The position numbers and the translations under genes were made by a program. Below, piece after piece: positions 8,354-16,332 of a stretch of DNA of 64,000 nt. Position 1 is the stretch's first letter; each line of letters opens with the position of its first letter. Source of the stretch: Amycolatopsis acidicola (GTDB taxonomy: Bacteria; Actinomycetota; Actinomycetes; Mycobacteriales; Pseudonocardiaceae); assembly GCF_007713735.2 (NCBI RefSeq), contig NZ_VMNW02000021.1, positions 52,532-116,531 on the forward strand, given 5' to 3'. The notes beneath the pieces are model-generated. The model saw only the letters and a program-made list of their open reading frames with translations, was not told the origin of the DNA and did not search any database.

Positions 8354-9340
8354 ATGAAGGTCGGCCTCTACTTCGACCTGCGCGTTCCGGCGCGCTCGGG
8401 CCTGGCACCCGCCAGGGTTTACGCGCACATGCTGGAAATGTGCGAAGAAGCCGAGCGCGCCGGGATCGACTCGGTCTGGTTCAGCGAGCACCACAGGTTC
8501 GACGACGGTTACCTGCCGCAGCCGTTGACCGCGGCCGCCGCGGTGGCCGCCCGCACGCGCCGAATCAGGATCGGGACCGCGGTCGTCGTGGCGCCGTTGC
8601 ACCACCCGGCCGAGATCGCCGAACAAGCGGCCGTGGTGGACCTGCTCTCCGGTGGCCGCCTCGACCTGGGTCTCAGTGGCGGCTACCGGGTCCCGGAATT
8701 GGAGCTCTACCAACGAAGTTCCGCGGGGCGTCTCGATACGACCGTCGAAATGGCGCGGCAGCTGAGGACACTGTGGACCGGCGGAGCCACTCCGGCCCCG
8801 GTGCAGTCCCGGTTGCCGATCTGGCTCGGGTTCAGCGGCCCGCGTGGGGCCCGGGCCGCGGGTCTGCTCGGCGAGGGGCTGCTGTTCTTGAATCCCGCCC
8901 AGCTCACGCCGTACCGGCAAGGGCTCGCCGACGGTGGCCATGACCCGGGCGGCGCGAGGGTGTCGGGGCCGGTCTTCGCGCTGCCGAGCGAAGATCCGGA
9001 ACGGGACTGGGCGCAGGCCCGGGAATTCATTGCCTACCAGCAGGATTCGTATCGGCGGCACAGCGTCGAGGGAATGCCGGTCCCGCCACGCAGGCCGTTC
9101 GACGCCGAGGATGCCCGGACCCGGCCGATGTCACGGCCGGGATACTTCTGGTTCGACACGCCGGAAGCGCTGGCGACGCGGATCCGGGACTCCGTCGCCG
9201 GCCTGCCGGTGGACACTGTCTTCCTGTGGGCTTCGGTCGGCGGGATGCCGGAAGATCTCGTCGAACGCAACGTTTCCGTTATCTGCCAACGGCTCGCCCC
9301 CTTGCTGAAAACAGCGCCTTGCCTCCACAGCGACTTTTGA
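8354..9340 (+). CDS. LLM class flavin-dependent oxidoreductase (luciferase-like)
   Basis: A 328-residue bacterial-luciferase-fold enzyme using reduced FMN or F420. The family pattern is clear: an opening strand MKVGLYFDLR, AERAGIDSVWFSEHH, IRIGTAVVVAPLHHPAEIAEQAAVVDLLSGGRLDLGLSGGYR split across the usual strands, and the late PIWLGFSGP. The ATG at 8354 is chosen because the fold begins there; the frame is open further upstream only through the SDR gene. It follows the SDR by 10 bp. Such enzymes run monooxygenations or F420-dependent reductions, and which applies here is not visible. Confidence 0.8.
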   Translation: MKVGLYFDLRVPARSGLAPARVYAHMLEMCEEAERAGIDSVWFSEHHRFDDGYLPQPLTAAAAVAARTRRIRIGTAVVVAPLHHPAEIAEQAAVVDLLSGGRLDLGLSGGYRVPELELYQRSSAGRLDTTVEMARQLRTLWTGGATPAPVQSRLPIWLGFSGPRGARAAGLLGEGLLFLNPAQLTPYRQGLADGGHDPGGARVSGPVFALPSEDPERDWAQAREFIAYQQDSYRRHSVEGMPVPPRRPFDAEDARTRPMSRPGYFWFDTPEALATRIRDSVAGLPVDTVFLWASVGGMPEDLVERNVSVICQRLAPLLKTAPCLHSDF

Positions 9341-9365
9341 TACCATGTGTGTCTAAAATCGGAGG

Positions 9366-10487
9366 ATGACGACCATGAAGATGAACGGTGCTGTTCTCTG
9401 GGGTCCCCACGAGGACTGGAGCGTCGAAGAGGTCGAGCTGGACGGGCCCCGCGAAGGGGAGGTCCTGGTCGCCTGGCAGTCGACCGGCCTGTGCCACTCG
9501 GACCACCACCCGCGGGCCGGGGACGCGCCTGCGATGCTGCCGACCATCGGAGGGCACGAAGGTGCCGGGCTGGTGCAGGAGGTGGGCGCGGGCGTCACCA
9601 CGCTCAAGCCCGGCGATCACGTGGTCGGCTCCTTCATCCCCGCCTGCGGGCGCTGCCGGTGGTGCTCGACCGGGCGGCAGAACCTGTGTGACTTCGGCGC
9701 GCTGATCATGCAGGGCGCCAATCTCGACGGGACGTTCCGGCGCCACGCCCGCGGTAAGGACATCGGAGCCATCTCCCTGCTGGGCACGTTCGCGCCCTAC
9801 GCGACCGTGCCCGAGGTGTCGCTCGTCAAGATCGAGGACGACTACGACCTCTCCCGTGCCTGTCTCGTGGGCTGCGGGGTCACCACCGGCTGGGGATCGG
9901 CGGTCAACACCGCCAAGGTCCAGCCGGGGGACACGGTCGTCGTCATCGGCATCGGCGGGATCGGCGCCGGCGCGCTCCAGGGCGCCCGCATCGCGGGTGC
10001 GGAAAAGATCATCGCCGTCGACATCGTGCCCGGCAAGCGCGCGGCCGCCGAACAGTTCGGCGCGACCCATTTCGCGACGAGCTTCGAGGAAGCGACCGAA
10101 CTCGTCGGCGAACTGACCCGCGGCGTCATGGCGGACTCGGCGATCCTGACGGTCGGGCTCGTGGAGGGCCCGATGATCGGGCAGTCGCTCGAACTCGTGC
10201 GCAAGGCCGGATCCGTTGTCGTCACTGGTATCGCGGCCTTTTCCGACGTCACTCCCACGCTCCCGCTGGCCATGTTCACGCTGTTCCAGAAGCGGGTGCT
10301 GGGCAGCTTGTTCGGCGAAGCCAACCCGCGCGCGGACATTCCGCGCCTGCTGAGCCTGTACCGCGAAGGCAAGCTGCTGCTCGACGAGATGGTCACCACC
10401 GAGTACAAGCTCACCGAAATCAACAGCGCCTACGACGACATGCTGGCCGGCCGGATCGTCCGCGGCGTCATCCAGCACCAGCATTGA
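9366..10487 (+). CDS. Zinc-dependent alcohol dehydrogenase, NDMA-dependent type
   Basis: A 373-residue medium-chain alcohol dehydrogenase. The catalytic zinc ligands are in GLCHSDHH and GGHEGAG, and the structural zinc site is a CxxCxxCx7C block (CGRCRWCSTGRQNLC). The nucleotide fold has GIGGIGAGALQGA. The sequence style, including DGTFRRHARGKDIG and LLGTFAPYATVPE, is that of actinobacterial NDMA-dependent dehydrogenases, which hold NAD tightly and pass electrons to mycofactocin. No mycofactocin genes are in this window. The gap to the previous gene is 25 bp and contains a weak match to the shared operator (9339-9360). It probably makes the aldehyde used by the next gene product. Confidence 0.8.
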   Translation: MTTMKMNGAVLWGPHEDWSVEEVELDGPREGEVLVAWQSTGLCHSDHHPRAGDAPAMLPTIGGHEGAGLVQEVGAGVTTLKPGDHVVGSFIPACGRCRWCSTGRQNLCDFGALIMQGANLDGTFRRHARGKDIGAISLLGTFAPYATVPEVSLVKIEDDYDLSRACLVGCGVTTGWGSAVNTAKVQPGDTVVVIGIGGIGAGALQGARIAGAEKIIAVDIVPGKRAAAEQFGATHFATSFEEATELVGELTRGVMADSAILTVGLVEGPMIGQSLELVRKAGSVVVTGIAAFSDVTPTLPLAMFTLFQKRVLGSLFGEANPRADIPRLLSLYREGKLLLDEMVTTEYKLTEINSAYDDMLAGRIVRGVIQHQH

Positions 10488-10512
10488 ACCCCTGACCGAA
10501 GGAAGCATCGAC

Positions 10513-11946
10513 ATGGCAAGCAACGAAGCGGCCCTGTTCATCGGAGGTGAGCTCCGTGCGGCGAAGTCGGCCGCGCGGATCGGGGTCGTCAACCCGGCCA
10601 CCGAAGAGACCATCGGCTCCATCGCCGACGCGAGCGCCGAGGACGTCGACCAGGCCGTGCAGTCCGCCGCGGCCGCATTCGATGGCGCCTGGGGTGACAC
10701 CACGGGTCCCGAGCGTGCCGCTCACCTCCGTGCCCTGGCGAACGAGCTGGAGGCGCGTGGGGACCGGATCGCCGCGGCGGTCACCGCGCAGAACGGCATG
10801 CCGCTGGCGATGTCCCAGTATGCCAACGACATCCTGCCCGTGGAGTCCTATCGCTACTTCGCGGATCTCGCGGAGAAGGCCGGTGAAGAAGAGATCCGCC
10901 CGTCACGAGACGGGTCGACCACCGTGCTGCGGCGCGAACCGATCGGCGTCGCGGGCCTGATCGTTCCGTGGAACGGCCCGCACACCCTGCTCGCCTGGAA
11001 GCTCGGCGCGGCGCTGGCCGCCGGCTGCACGGTGGTGTTCAAGGCCGCGCCGGAGACCTCGCTGGACCTGCCGATCTTCGCCGAAGCCGTGCAGGCGGCC
11101 GGAATTCCCGCCGGTGTCATCAACTACGTGACGGGCGGGGCCGAGGCCGGGCGGGCGCTGGTCCGACACCCCGGCGTCGGGAAGATCGCGTTCACCGGGT
11201 CGAGCGCGGCCGGCCGCGAGATCGCCGCGGCGTGCGGTGAGGCGCTCAAGCCGGTCACGCTGGAACTGGGCGGCAAGTCGGCGGCCATCCTGCTCGACGA
11301 CGTGGACCTGCCGTCGTTCACCGCCAACATCCCGGTGGTGTGCATCCCGAACTCCGGCCAGATCTGCTACTCGAGCACCCGCGTGCTCGCTCCGCGGTCG
11401 CGCTACGCGGAGGCCGTCGAAGCGATCGCGGCGGCCGCCGCGGGGCTTACGGTCGGCGACCCACTGGACGAGAAAACGATGGCCGGGCCATTGGTGAACA
11501 AGCGGCAGCTCGAGCGGGTCCAAGGGTATGTCGAGCTGGGCAGCCAGGAGGGCGCGAAGCTCGTGACGGGTGGTGGCCGTCCGGACGGCCTCTCGCGTGG
11601 CTACTTCCTGTCGCCGACGGTGTTCAGCGACGTGGACAACGGCATGCGTGTCGCGCAGGAGGAGATCTTCGGCCCGGTCCTCACGGTCATTCCGTACGAG
11701 GACGAGCAGGAGGCGGTCCGCATCGCCAACGACAGTGCCTACGGCCTTGGTGGCACGGTCTTCACACAGGACCCGGAGCGTGGCCAGGCGATCGCCAGGA
11801 AGGTGCGGACCGGGACGATCGGCGTCAACCGCTACGCCATCCCGCTCGACGCCCCGTTCGGCGGGGTGAAGGCCAGTGGGCTCGGCCGTGAGCTCGGCCC
11901 GGAAGGCCTGGCGGCGTACCAGCAGGTCAAGGCGCTCTACCTCTGA
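10513..11946 (+). CDS. Aldehyde dehydrogenase family protein
   Basis: A 477-residue NAD(P)-dependent aldehyde dehydrogenase. The catalytic Cys is residue 285 in NSGQICYSS, the general-base Glu lies in TLELGGKS, and the cofactor-binding segment IVPWNGPH and FTGSSAAGRE are in place. Length is normal. It is the last gene of the operon that starts at promoter B, 25 bp after the alcohol dehydrogenase, and should oxidise that enzyme's aldehyde to the acid, which the neighbouring CoA-transferase could then activate. It is paralogous to the enzyme at 60662. Confidence 0.88.
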   Translation: MASNEAALFIGGELRAAKSAARIGVVNPATEETIGSIADASAEDVDQAVQSAAAAFDGAWGDTTGPERAAHLRALANELEARGDRIAAAVTAQNGMPLAMSQYANDILPVESYRYFADLAEKAGEEEIRPSRDGSTTVLRREPIGVAGLIVPWNGPHTLLAWKLGAALAAGCTVVFKAAPETSLDLPIFAEAVQAAGIPAGVINYVTGGAEAGRALVRHPGVGKIAFTGSSAAGREIAAACGEALKPVTLELGGKSAAILLDDVDLPSFTANIPVVCIPNSGQICYSSTRVLAPRSRYAEAVEAIAAAAAGLTVGDPLDEKTMAGPLVNKRQLERVQGYVELGSQEGAKLVTGGGRPDGLSRGYFLSPTVFSDVDNGMRVAQEEIFGPVLTVIPYEDEQEAVRIANDSAYGLGGTVFTQDPERGQAIARKVRTGTIGVNRYAIPLDAPFGGVKASGLGRELGPEGLAAYQQVKALYL

Positions 11947-11955
11947 GCACCGGAT

Positions 11956-12001
11956 CGGGCCGTCCGTCCACAACGGAATCCGCCCCAGGACGGACGGCCC
12001 G
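11956..12001. terminator. Hairpin between convergent operons
   Basis: A perfect 14-bp stem (11956-11969 with 11988-12001) around an 18-nt loop fills most of the gap between the aldehyde dehydrogenase and the TetR gene. There is no T run, as is common in actinomycetes. Confidence 0.6.
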
Positions 12002-12002
12002 G

Positions 12003-12623
12003 TCAATCCTGGGGCGCGTGCTGGCGGATCAGGCCGACCGCGGTTTCGGTGATCTGCGCCGCCGTGAACTTTTCGCTCCCGCGGTACCACCGGGAAACCC
12101 AGATCACCATGCCCAGCAGCAGCCGGGTGGTGAGCACCGGATCGCCCCAGTGCAGGACGTTCGCGCCCATCGCGCGTTTGACGACACCGAGCCAGCGCTG
12201 TTCGTAGGAGTGGCTGAACTTCTGCCACCGCTGGTACACGTCCTGCGACACGCCGGCACCACCGAAGAACACCGCCATGTAATGGCGGGTTTCGATCGCG
12301 GCGTTGATGTGCAGGCACACCAGCTCGGTGAGTTCGTCCGCGGGTTCCCGGTGCTCGGCGATCAGCGCCGTGACCGCTTCGTCCAGGTTCTGCGTACTGC
12401 GCTCGAAGAGGATGTCGAGCAGCCGCTCCTTGGTGGGAACGGTCCGGTACAGCGTCGCGCGGGAGACCGACAACTGTTCTGCGACGGCTTCGATCGAAAC
12501 GGCGTCATACCCGCCCTCGGCGAACAGCCTGCCGGCGGTGTCGGCCACTTCCAGGAGGTCGATTTCCTTGCGTGGCCGTCCGGGCGCGCGAGTACCCCCG
12601 GTGCTGCGCGTGGCCTTCGGCAC
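12003..12623 (-). CDS. TetR family transcriptional regulator
   Basis: A regulator with an N-terminal helix-turn-helix (VSIEAVAEQLSVSRATLYRTV) and a helical ligand domain. A basic GRPRK stretch precedes the HTH and may add minor-groove contacts. The frame is open up to an ATG at 12680, which would overlap the CoA-transferase gene by 11 bp, but the GTG at 12623 has AGGGGG six bases upstream and gives a normal 206-residue protein. It is the last gene of the minus-strand operon starting at 14711, whose promoter carries the shared operator. It is therefore the best candidate for the repressor of all four operator sites, autoregulation included. Confidence 0.82.
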   Translation of the reverse strand: MPKATRSTGGTRAPGRPRKEIDLLEVADTAGRLFAEGGYDAVSIEAVAEQLSVSRATLYRTVPTKERLLDILFERSTQNLDEAVTALIAEHREPADELTELVCLHINAAIETRHYMAVFFGGAGVSQDVYQRWQKFSHSYEQRWLGVVKRAMGANVLHWGDPVLTTRLLLGMVIWVSRWYRGSEKFTAAQITETAVGLIRQHAPQD

Positions 12624-12669
12624 TGCCAACCCCCTGTCGGAGCGATTTTTCAGACGTTCAGTCTCGACT

Positions 12670-13818
12670 TTACCCGCCATCGCCCAGCCAGCCGGGATCG
12701 CCCGAATCGGCGCCGAGCCGCGGCGGGTTACGCCGGTAGGTGGCGGGCGTCCGGGAGAGTGTGATCGGGTTGGCGACCTGGTCGACGGCGCGGGTCTCGT
12801 CGCCGGTCCGGACCACGGGGCGGAGCCCGAGCTCTTCGGCGAGCTGGAACGCCTGGCCGAGATCGTTGATCGGGCCGCAGGGCACGCCTCGCGCGCTGAG
12901 CAGTTTGAACCAGTGGTCGGCGTCCTCGGTGGTGAACGTCGCTTCGAGGTCCGCGATCAGTTCGGCGCGGTGGGCGACCCGCGAGGAATTGGACCCGTAC
13001 CTCTCGTCCTCGGCCAGTTCGGCCCGGCCGATCGTGGTCACCAGCGCACGGAACTGCCGGTCGGTCGTCGCGGCGATCGCCAGCGGGCGGTCGGCGGTCC
13101 GAATCGGCTGGTAGGGCGCGACGCTCGGGTGGGCGTTGCCGAGCGCGGACGGCACGGTCCCGGTCAGTACGTGTGCCGAGGACTGGTTCGACATCGCCGA
13201 CAACAACGACGACAGCAGGTTCACCTCGACGACCTGGCCCTCCCCGGTGGCGTCCCGGTGCCGCAGCGCCGCCTGGATCCCGATCGTCGCGTGCAGCCCG
13301 GTGATCACGTCGACCAGTGCGACCCCGGCCTTCGACGGCTCACCAGGTGGCCCGGTGATGCTCATCAGCCCGCCCGCGGCCTGGGCGATGAGGTCGTAGC
13401 CGGGCAGGTGGGCGCCCTCGTGGGTGCCGAAACCCGTGATCGAGCAATAGACGAGGCCGGGGTTGTCCGCCGTCAGCCGCGAGTAGCCCAGCCCGTACTT
13501 CTCCAAGGTCCCGGGGCGGAAGTTCTCCACGAGGACGTCGCAGCGGGCGGCCAGGGAGCGAACGGTCCGCAGATCGGCGGCGTCGGTGAAATCCAGGCAC
13601 AGCGACCGTTTGTTGCGGTTGGCGCCGAGAAAGTACGTCGCCTCCCCGTCGTGCCACGGCGGGCCCCAGGTCCTGGTGTCGTCCCCGCCGGCCTTCCGTT
13701 CGACCTTGACGACGTCCGCGCCGAGATCGGCCAGCAGCATCGTCGCGTGCGGGCCGGCGAGCACCCGGCTCAGATCGAGGATCCGGACGCCCTCCAGCGC
13801 GCCCCGCGTCGCGGTCAC
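12670..13818 (-). CDS. CaiB/BaiF family (class III) CoA-transferase
   Basis: A 382-residue class III CoA-transferase, which moves CoA between carboxylic acids. It begins with the family pattern GVRILDLSRVLAGP, continues with LADLGADVVKVE and NRNKRSLCLD, and has the catalytic Asp in GYDLIAQAAGGLMS. The GTG start at 13818 overlaps the stop of the enoyl-CoA hydratase gene as GTGA and gives the usual family length; an ATG further up only reads through the neighbour. It probably activates a pathway acid to its CoA ester for the hydratase encoded just upstream. Confidence 0.85.
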   Translation of the reverse strand: MTATRGALEGVRILDLSRVLAGPHATMLLADLGADVVKVERKAGGDDTRTWGPPWHDGEATYFLGANRNKRSLCLDFTDAADLRTVRSLAARCDVLVENFRPGTLEKYGLGYSRLTADNPGLVYCSITGFGTHEGAHLPGYDLIAQAAGGLMSITGPPGEPSKAGVALVDVITGLHATIGIQAALRHRDATGEGQVVEVNLLSSLLSAMSNQSSAHVLTGTVPSALGNAHPSVAPYQPIRTADRPLAIAATTDRQFRALVTTIGRAELAEDERYGSNSSRVAHRAELIADLEATFTTEDADHWFKLLSARGVPCGPINDLGQAFQLAEELGLRPVVRTGDETRAVDQVANPITLSRTPATYRRNPPRLGADSGDPGWLGDGG

Positions 13819-14711
13819 GCCTTGTCCCGTGCCGCGACGCGGATGGGGGGCGCGGTGCGCCAGTCCGGCAGCCCGAGCTCGGGGGTGCCGATGATCGAAG
13901 TGCCTCCCGACTCGGCGGTCCAATGCGCGTGGTTGAGCTGGTGGATGGAGAAGCACGCTTGCAGCGCGGTGGCGAATCCCATGGCGTCCTGGGCCTGGTT
14001 GACCGATTCCTTGATCATCAGTGCCGGCATGGTCGGCATCGTCGCGATGCGCCGGGCGAACTCGAGTGTGTTGCCGTCCAGGGTTTCCGGGGAGAACACC
14101 TTGCTCACCATGCCCAGCCGGTGTGCTTCCGCCGCGTCGAGCGCGTCACCGGTGAGCAGCAGTTCCTTGGCCTTGCGCGGGCCGAACTCCCAGGGGTGGC
14201 CGAAGTACTCGACCCCGCACATGCCCAGCCGGGTACCGACGACGTCGGCGAACGTCGTGTCGTCGGCGGCCACGATGAGGTCGCAGCACCACGCCAGCAT
14301 CAGCGCCGCGGACAGGACCTGGCCGTGGACCTGGGCGATGGTGATCTTGCGGAGGTCACGCCAGCGGCGGGTGTTCTCGAAGTAGTAGTGGTACTCCTGC
14401 CGGTGCCGCATTTCGATCGGACCCGCGGTCCCGCCGTTGCGCGTGAAGGTCGGGTGCTGTCCCGGGCCGGGCGCGCGTTCCTCGGCGCCCTCGCGTGAGC
14501 CGAGGTCGTGGCCGGCGGAGAAGGCGGGACCGTTGCCCTTGAGGATGACGACCCGGACGCCGTCGTCGGCTTCGGCCCTGGCGAAGGCGTCGTCCAGTTC
14601 GACGAGCAGGCCGCGGCTCTGCGCATTGCGGACACGCGGCCGGTTCAGCGCTATCCGTGCGACGCGCCCCTCGTCGAGCGTCTCGTACTCGATGAACCGG
14701 TAGTCGCCCAC
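13815..14711 (-). CDS. Enoyl-CoA hydratase/isomerase (crotonase) family protein
   Basis: A 298-residue crotonase-fold enzyme. The first oxyanion-hole segment reads FSAGHDLGSREG, and the second lies around VHGQVLSAALMLAWCCDLIVAAD split over a strand and helix. The usual GG of the second oxyanion loop is replaced (VLSAAL), and the canonical Glu pair is not obvious, so hydration is less certain than membership of the fold. It is the first gene of the operon with the CoA-transferase and the TetR regulator, and its promoter (14731-14781) carries the shared operator. Confidence 0.8.
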   Translation of the reverse strand: MGDYRFIEYETLDEGRVARIALNRPRVRNAQSRGLLVELDDAFARAEADDGVRVVILKGNGPAFSAGHDLGSREGAEERAPGPGQHPTFTRNGGTAGPIEMRHRQEYHYYFENTRRWRDLRKITIAQVHGQVLSAALMLAWCCDLIVAADDTTFADVVGTRLGMCGVEYFGHPWEFGPRKAKELLLTGDALDAAEAHRLGMVSKVFSPETLDGNTLEFARRIATMPTMPALMIKESVNQAQDAMGFATALQACFSIHQLNHAHWTAESGGTSIIGTPELGLPDWRTAPPIRVAARDKA

Positions 14712-14730
14712 CCGGGCCTCCCTGAGGTTG

Positions 14731-14781
14731 AATAATGAGTTTTATCATCTCAATATGGTCGGCGCGCTGAACGCGTGTCAA
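14731..14781 (-). promoter_or_regulatory. Promoter plus shared operator (copy D) of the hydratase-transferase-TetR operon
   Basis: On the minus strand, TTGACA (14781-14776), 18 nt and CATATT (14757-14752) form the promoter. GAGATGATAAAACTCATTAT starts at the very next base (14751), the same geometry as copy A at 619-670. Confidence 0.65.
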
Positions 14782-14814
14782 GCGTCCGGGTGACGGCGAG
14801 CCGGGCCGTCGTCG

Positions 14815-14868
14815 TTGACAGCGTGGCGGCGGTCACTAATTATTGATACGGTCAGGCTCCAAAATATC
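14815..14868 (+). promoter_or_regulatory. Promoter plus shared operator (copy C) of the P450 operon
   Basis: TTGACA (14815-14820) is followed, 17-18 nt on, by an AT-rich -10 (AATTAT or ATTATT, 14838-14844), and then GATACGGTCAGGCTCCAAAA from 14845. Copies C and D lie back to back in one divergent region. Confidence 0.62.
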
Positions 14869-14917
14869 CACCGGTCCTGACCTGCACCGCGAACACGGGG
14901 ATTTCAAAGGAGAAACC

Positions 14918-16129
14918 ATGACCGCCGTCCACGAACCGGGCACCGTCGAGCTCACCGACCCGAACGTGTGGCTGGAAGGCGTCCCGCACGACACTTTCGA
15001 TCGGCTGCGGCGTGAGGAACCCGTGTCCTGGCACGAGCCGGAGACGGGTGGCTACTGGGCGTTGACGAGGCAGGCCGATATCGCCGCGGTTTCGAAGGAC
15101 CAGGAGCACTTCACCAGCACGCAGGGTGACCTCTACCCGTTCCCGCCGCCGGAGGTACTGGCCGAGCAGGCGGACATGATGATGCTGATGGACCCGCCGG
15201 ACCACACCCGGCTGCGCAAGCTGGTGCAGAAGAGTTTCACCCCGCGCGTGGTGTCCAAGTTCGACAGCTGGATCCGCGAGGTCGTCGTCCGGGTGCTCGA
15301 CGACGCCGCGAAGCTGGAGAAGTTCGACTTCATCCACGAAATCGCGTCGCGCGTGCCGGGCCTCGTCATCGCGGCGATCCTCGGGATCGACAGGGACGAA
15401 GACCGGGACTACGTGGTCGAATGCGCCACCGACGTGTTCGCCGTCAACGAGCCCAACGGGATGGAACGGCACGTCCGCGGGCTGCAGAACATGGCGGGGT
15501 TCGCCGCGAAGATGCGCGAGATCAAGCGGGAGCACCCCGCCGACGACATGATCACCGCACTCAACGATGCCCGTGACGACGCCGGCCGGCCGCTCGCCGA
15601 CGGCGAGTACATGAAGTACGTCGTGCTGCTCACCATGGCCGGCTTCGAGACGACCCACACGGCGATCGGCCAGGCGATGCGGCTCATGCTCGAAAACCCC
15701 GAGATCGACGCGGAGATCCGGGCGGCCATCGGCCGGGGCGAGTCGGGCGCGGCGGTCGAAGAGTTGCTGCGCTACATCACGCCGATCAACTACTTCGCCC
15801 GCGTCGCCACGTCCGACGTCGAGATCGGCGGCAAGACTGTCCGCAAAGGACAGATGGTGCTGATGTTCTACCCTGCCGCGAACCGGGATCCCGAGGTCTT
15901 CACCGACCCGCACCGGTTCGACGTCACCCGCTCGCCGAACCAGCACATGGCGTTCGGTGGCGGGGGCGTCCACCACTGCATGGGCAATCACGTCGCCCGC
16001 CTGGAAGTCAAGATCTTCCTCGAGGAGTTCGTGGCACGGCAGGAAAAGCTGGTTCTGGACGGTGCGCCGGTCCGGGGCGCGAACCTGTTCGTCAACCAGG
16101 TGCTGGCGCTTCCGGTCCGGCGCGGCTGA
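14918..16129 (+). CDS. Cytochrome P450
   Basis: A 403-residue soluble bacterial P450. The I-helix oxygen-activation motif is AGFETTHT, the ExxR pair is in EELLR, and the haem-binding loop FGGGGVHHCMG places the Cys ligand at residue 354. The fold resembles the CYP125/CYP142-like group of actinomycetes, which hydroxylate steroid or terpenoid side chains, though family assignment by eye is uncertain. The ATG at 14918 follows AAAGGAG and is preferred to an ATG 75 bp upstream that would overlap the operator. The ferredoxin and reductase genes follow directly, so its electron supply is encoded in the same operon. Confidence 0.9.
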   Translation: MTAVHEPGTVELTDPNVWLEGVPHDTFDRLRREEPVSWHEPETGGYWALTRQADIAAVSKDQEHFTSTQGDLYPFPPPEVLAEQADMMMLMDPPDHTRLRKLVQKSFTPRVVSKFDSWIREVVVRVLDDAAKLEKFDFIHEIASRVPGLVIAAILGIDRDEDRDYVVECATDVFAVNEPNGMERHVRGLQNMAGFAAKMREIKREHPADDMITALNDARDDAGRPLADGEYMKYVVLLTMAGFETTHTAIGQAMRLMLENPEIDAEIRAAIGRGESGAAVEELLRYITPINYFARVATSDVEIGGKTVRKGQMVLMFYPAANRDPEVFTDPHRFDVTRSPNQHMAFGGGGVHHCMGNHVARLEVKIFLEEFVARQEKLVLDGAPVRGANLFVNQVLALPVRRG

Positions 16130-16138
16130 AGGAGAGTC

Positions 16139-16327
16139 ATGAAGGTCAAGGTCGACATGGACGTGTGCGAGGACCACGGTCAGTGTGTCTTCGCCGCGCC
16201 GGACATCTTCGAGTTCGACGACAACGACGTCCTGGTCTGGAACGAGAGTCCCGGTGAGCAGTCCCGGGACGCCGTCCGGTTCGCCGCGACGTCGTGCCCG
16301 GTCCGGGCCATCACCATCGAGGACTGA
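16139..16327 (+). CDS. [3Fe-4S]-type ferredoxin
   Basis: A 62-residue ferredoxin. Cys residues occur in VCEDHGQCVF (Cx5C) and in SCPVRAI, giving three ligands. The residue where a fourth Cys would sit in a 4Fe-4S protein is missing, so a [3Fe-4S] cluster is expected, as in the usual actinomycete P450 ferredoxins. It starts 9 bp after the P450 gene and 5 bp before the reductase gene, and should carry electrons between the two. Confidence 0.92.
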   Translation: MKVKVDMDVCEDHGQCVFAAPDIFEFDDNDVLVWNESPGEQSRDAVRFAATSCPVRAITIED

Positions 16328-16332
16328 AAAGC

